Assembly: GCA_937895715.1 (NCBI GenBank)
Contig: CALBLZ010000062.1
Location: 1 to 5,534 of the forward strand
Direction of reading: 5' to 3'
Origin: an uncultured Candidatus Berkelbacteria bacterium
GTDB lineage: Bacteria; Patescibacteriota; UBA1384; CAILIB01
Length of the DNA: 5,534 nucleotides
Part shown: positions 1 to 5,534 of the stretch, in pieces
How positions within the stretch are numbered: position 1 is the first letter of the stretch
Layout: the number at the start of each line of letters is the position of its first letter
Position numbers and translations under genes: made by a program
The notes under the pieces: model-generated
Told to the model about the DNA's origin: nothing
What the model saw: only the letters and a program-made list of their open reading frames with translations
The model's database searches: none

Positions 1-11
1 ATATATACAAC

Positions 12-37
12 AAAAAACCCTCCTTTAGGGAGGGTTT
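12..37 (-). terminator. Intrinsic terminator of the rRNA operon
   Basis: On the minus strand a perfect 9-bp stem (AAACCCTCC, plus positions 29-37, pairing with 15-23) closes a 5-nt loop and runs into a T tract at 17-12. It lies about 10 nt downstream of the 5S 3' end, which is where an operon terminator is expected. The A tract on the other side of the stem (minus AAA at 37-35 only) is short, so strong termination in the plus direction is not evident. The stem, loop and T run are seen directly; the function is inferred from position and form. Confidence 0.9.
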
Positions 38-47
38 AATGATATAG

Positions 48-165
48 TCCTGGCAATGACTTATTTTCCCAGAGCCTTTCGGTTCAAGTATTTTCAGCGC
101 TGGAGCGTTTTACTTCTGAGTTCGGGATGGGGTCAGGTAGTTCCACTCCGCTACAATCGCCAGGC
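48..165 (-). rRNA. rrf: 5S ribosomal RNA
   Basis: This is the last gene of the operon, about 118 nt, the usual bacterial 5S length. The 5' segment CCUGGCGA (about 164-157) pairs with the 3' segment UUGCCAGG (about 56-49) to make an 8-bp helix I with one G-U pair. The conserved loop with CCCAUCCCGAACUCAGAAGU lies in the first half and the gene ends in GCCAGGA. 5S rRNA sits in the central protuberance of the large subunit and binds uL18, uL5 and bL25-type proteins. Exact mature ends are uncertain by 1-3 nt. A precursor hairpin overlaps its 5' end (161-197). Confidence 0.95.
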
Positions 166-197
166 AAAAATAATCATATACTAATTACTTTTGCCTG
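161..197 (-). other. Precursor hairpin overlapping the 5S 5' end
   Basis: Positions 184-197 and 161-174 form a 14-bp stem with one G-U wobble in the RNA and a 9-nt AU-rich loop (175-183). The downstream arm includes the first five or so bases of mature 5S (CAGGC on the plus strand at 161-165), which are also needed for 5S helix I. The upstream arm carries CAGGC, imitating part of the 3' strand of 5S helix I. It may mark a processing site or a transient fold in the precursor. The pairing is visible in the sequence; any role is inference. Confidence 0.65.
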
Positions 198-289
198 ACA
201 ACCTTCATTACTGAAGATTACAGGACTTAAATTCATAAAGAGCTATAAGTGTTTTTACACACTTAAAACTGAATAGAAACTTGTACAAA
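198..289 (-). other. 23S-5S internal transcribed spacer
   Basis: The 23S-5S spacer (166-289 in full) is about 124 nt and AT-rich, with no tRNA and no ORF. It holds two further hairpins besides the one at the 5S boundary. The first is an 8-bp stem with a GUAA loop on the RNA strand and one U-G pair (200-219). The second is a 6-bp stem AAGTGT/ACACTT (247-252 with 259-264), which abuts and partly competes with the downstream arm of the 23S processing stem at 265-280. They probably take part in precursor folding and trimming. Confidence 0.6.
265..280 (-). other. 23S processing stem, downstream arm
   Basis: These 16 bases are perfectly complementary to 3437-3452 on the other side of 23S, and the pairing continues imperfectly outward. 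The two arms bring the ends of 23S together as in the long precursor stems cut by RNase III in other bacteria. The complementarity is seen; cleavage by RNase III is inferred from the family architecture. Confidence 0.8.
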
Positions 290-3428
<3,139 letters not shown>

Positions 3429-3436
3429 AATGACTT

Positions 3437-3452
3437 GTTTCTATTCAGTTTT
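3437..3452 (-). other. 23S processing stem, upstream arm
   Basis: This arm is complementary to 265-280 over 16 perfect base pairs. It lies about 9 nt before the 23S 5' end. Its RNA-strand core TTAAAAACTGAATAG (3455-3441) matches the 16S leader arm motif TTAAAAATTAAATAG (5469-5455) at 13 of 15 positions, so the same processing motif seems to be used for both large rRNAs. Confidence 0.8.
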
Positions 3453-3483
3453 TAATGTGCAACACTTTTACAATCACTTACTT

Positions 3484-3503
3484 GATATCACTCATATGAT
3501 ATC
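3484..3503 (-). other. Hairpin in the tRNA-Ala to 23S spacer
   Basis: GATATCA (3484-3490) and TGATATC (3497-3503) form a perfect 7-bp stem with a 6-nt loop, 11 nt downstream of the tRNA-Ala CCA end. There is no T run after it, so it is unlikely to terminate transcription. A structural or processing role is a guess. Confidence 0.5.
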
Positions 3504-3514
3504 GAGTAAAAGAT

Positions 3515-3591
3515 TGGTGGAGCTGGGTGGACTCGAACCACCTACCTATTCATTGCAAATGAATTGTTCTAGCCAGGTGAACTACAGCCCC
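3515..3591 (-). tRNA. tRNA-Ala(UGC)
   Basis: The 77-nt cloverleaf includes an encoded CCA end. The acceptor stem GGGGCUG/CAGCUCC contains the G3-U70 wobble pair that identifies alanine tRNAs to alanyl-tRNA synthetase. The D stem is GUUC/GAAC with GG in its loop, the anticodon stem AUUCA/UGAAU carries UGC (plus 3555-3557), the variable loop is AGGUA, and the T stem GGUGG/CCACC has loop UUCGAGU. It lies 13 nt after tRNA-Ile in the 16S-23S spacer, the common bacterial arrangement. It decodes GCN codons through U34 wobble. Confidence 0.97.
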
Positions 3592-3604
3592 TAAACTATT
3601 CTCT

Positions 3605-3681
3605 TGGTGGGCGTACCAAGAATCGAACTTGGGACCTCAGTCTTATCAGGACTGCGCTCTAGCCATCTGAGCTATACGCCC
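3605..3681 (-). tRNA. tRNA-Ile(GAU)
   Basis: The 77-nt cloverleaf includes an encoded CCA end. It has a perfect 7-bp acceptor stem GGGCGUA/UACGCCC, D stem GCUC/GAGC, anticodon stem CAGUC/GACUG with loop CUGAUAA and anticodon GAU (plus 3645-3647), variable loop AGGUC, and T stem CCAAG/CUUGG with loop UUCGAUU. It reads AUC and AUU codons. It is the first tRNA after 16S and is released from the shared transcript by tRNA-processing nucleases. Confidence 0.97.
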
Positions 3682-3684
3682 ATG

Positions 3685-3701
3685 TTGGGCATAAAGCCCA
3701 A
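3685..3701 (-). other. Hairpin 5' of tRNA-Ile
   Basis: TTGGGC (3685-3690) and GCCCAA (3696-3701) form a perfect 6-bp stem with an AU-rich 5-nt loop, ending 3 nt before the tRNA-Ile 5' end. No U run follows it. It could set the boundary for RNase P or help the tRNA fold apart from the 16S trailer; this is inference from position. Confidence 0.5.
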
Positions 3702-3711
3702 GTTCAGTGTT

Positions 3712-3725
3712 TTATTTAAAGAACA
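3712..3725 (-). promoter_or_regulatory. boxA-like antitermination element in the 16S-23S spacer
   Basis: The RNA strand reads TGTTCTTTAAATAA, which matches the E. coli rrn boxA TGCTCTTTAACAA at 10 of 13 positions. boxA binds the NusB-NusE (S10) complex and helps polymerase pass through long untranslated rRNA without Rho termination. A second boxA between 16S and 23S is a known layout in bacterial rrn operons. It lies one base after the trailer arm of the 16S processing stem and can pair with part of it. Confidence 0.6.
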
Positions 3726-3726
3726 A

Positions 3727-3759
3727 TGTTCTTAAAAACTAAATAGTGGCAGGAAAGTC
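3727..3759 (-). other. 16S processing stem, trailer arm
   Basis: This 33-nt element is complementary to the leader arm at 5443-5475. All but two paired positions are Watson-Crick; those two are G-U wobbles, and each arm has one single-base bulge. It starts about 16 nt after the 16S 3' end. The two arms close the precursor around 16S and make the duplex expected for RNase III cleavage. Confidence 0.85.
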
Positions 3760-3775
3760 TTAAGGGTACTCCTTA

Positions 3776-5320
<1,545 letters not shown>

Positions 5321-5330
5321 AATTTGTTTT

Positions 5331-5350
5331 GAAATACAATAAAGTATTTC
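5331..5350 (-). other. Leader hairpin 3, next to 16S
   Basis: GAAATAC (5331-5337) and GTATTTC (5344-5350) form a perfect 7-bp AU-rich stem with a 6-nt loop, about 10 nt before the 16S 5' end. It lies inside the loop closed by the 16S processing stem and may help place the 5' maturation cut. There is no direct evidence of function. Confidence 0.5.
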
Positions 5351-5380
5351 GATTTTTTAGAAAAATGAATTGTTTGGACC

Positions 5381-5398
5381 TTAAGCATTAAAGCTTAA
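5381..5398 (-). other. Leader hairpin 2
   Basis: TTAAGC (5381-5386) and GCTTAA (5393-5398) form a perfect 6-bp stem with a 6-nt loop in the 16S leader. It is the middle of three small hairpins between the leader arm of the processing stem and the 16S 5' end. Confidence 0.45.
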
Positions 5399-5422
5399 AT
5401 TCTTACATATTCGAAAGTTCTA

Positions 5423-5439
5423 TAATATTTTTAATATTA
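5423..5439 (-). other. Leader hairpin 1
   Basis: TAATATT (5423-5429) and AATATTA (5433-5439) form a perfect 7-bp, all A-U stem with a 3-nt loop, directly downstream of the processing-stem arm at 5443-5475. It is thermodynamically weak, so a role is uncertain. Confidence 0.4.
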
Positions 5440-5442
5440 CTC

Positions 5443-5475
5443 GACTTCCTACCACTATTTAATTTTTAAGGAACA
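5443..5475 (-). other. 16S processing stem, leader arm
   Basis: This arm is complementary to 3727-3759 beyond the 16S 3' end, as described there. It begins about 15 nt after the predicted transcription start and lies about 120 nt before 16S. Its 5' part is also the boxA-like sequence at 5462-5475, so the antitermination signal becomes buried in the duplex once the trailer is made. Confidence 0.85.
5462..5475 (-). promoter_or_regulatory. boxA-like antitermination element in the leader
   Basis: The RNA strand reads TGTTCCTTAAAAAT, which matches E. coli TGCTCTTTAACAAT at 11 of 14 positions. It lies soon after the predicted start, with a short hairpin directly upstream, as in the boxB-boxA order of E. 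coli leaders. NusB-NusE binding is inferred from the family. Confidence 0.6.
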
Positions 5476-5476
5476 G

Positions 5477-5493
5477 TACACATTTCGTGTGCA
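5477..5493 (-). other. Inverted repeat across the predicted transcription start
   Basis: TACACA (5477-5482) and TGTGCA (5488-5493) pair over 6 bp (one G-U in RNA) around a 5-nt loop. If transcription begins at about 5490, only the inner ACAC/GUGU part (4 bp) would be in the RNA, forming a small hairpin at the extreme 5' end. It holds the position of boxB upstream of boxA. If the real start is further upstream the full hairpin would form. Confidence 0.4.
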
Positions 5494-5495
5494 AT

Positions 5496-5525
5496 CTTAT
5501 ACCATTAAAAACCAAAACTTGTCAA
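5496..5525 (-). promoter_or_regulatory. Sigma70-type promoter of the rRNA operon
   Basis: The -35 element TTGACA (5525-5520) is a perfect consensus match. An 18-bp spacer separates it from the -10 element TATAAG (5501-5496), which matches 5 of 6 and is preceded by TGG, an extended -10 form. The predicted start is a purine near 5490. The few bases upstream are A+T-rich, but the window ends 9 bases past the -35 box, so an UP element or further tandem promoters cannot be assessed. Confidence 0.85.
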
Positions 5526-5534
5526 TACAATTTT

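Overview
The window is a single complete ribosomal RNA operon, read entirely on the minus strand, with no protein gene that I can support. In transcription order (high to low coordinates) it holds a sigma70-type promoter, a leader of about 170 nt with boxA-like and hairpin elements, 16S rRNA, tRNA-Ile(GAU), tRNA-Ala(UGC), 23S rRNA, 5S rRNA and an intrinsic terminator at the far left edge. Every open reading frame longer than 60 codons lies inside or antisense to these RNA genes.

The source is most likely a bacterium with an AT-rich genome: the spacers and leader are strongly A+T-rich, while the rRNA bodies are moderate. The 16S is full length but divergent at positions that rarely change, including the 530 loop, helix 31, the start of helix 28 and the bases just before the anti-Shine-Dalgarno. 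Many changes are paired, so secondary structure is kept and the gene looks functional rather than decayed. It also has a lengthened helix 26 (V5) and a 23S of about 3.14 kb with extra sequence in domain I. Together these suggest the Candidate Phyla Radiation (Patescibacteria); this is inference from pattern memory and I cannot name the phylum. A plastid origin was considered because the gene order matches, but both tRNAs encode their CCA ends and the operon has bacterial boxA and processing-stem layouts.

The non-coding parts are well organised. The 16S is bracketed by a near-perfect 33-nt complementary pair (5443-5475 with 3727-3759) and the 23S by a perfect 16-bp pair (3437-3452 with 265-280); these are the expected RNase III-type processing stems. 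The leader arm of the 16S stem contains a boxA-like element, and a second boxA-like element lies just after the trailer arm, before tRNA-Ile. The trailer arm could pair with either of them. In the 23S-5S spacer a 14-bp hairpin reaches into the 5' end of mature 5S and would compete with 5S helix I.

The genes work together as one transcription unit supplying all three rRNAs plus two tRNAs, cut apart by nucleases. I found no mobile element, CRISPR array, intron or intervening ORF. The points worth following are the covarying 16S core changes, the probable missing modification targets, the primer mismatches, the rRNA insertions and the competing precursor RNA structures.
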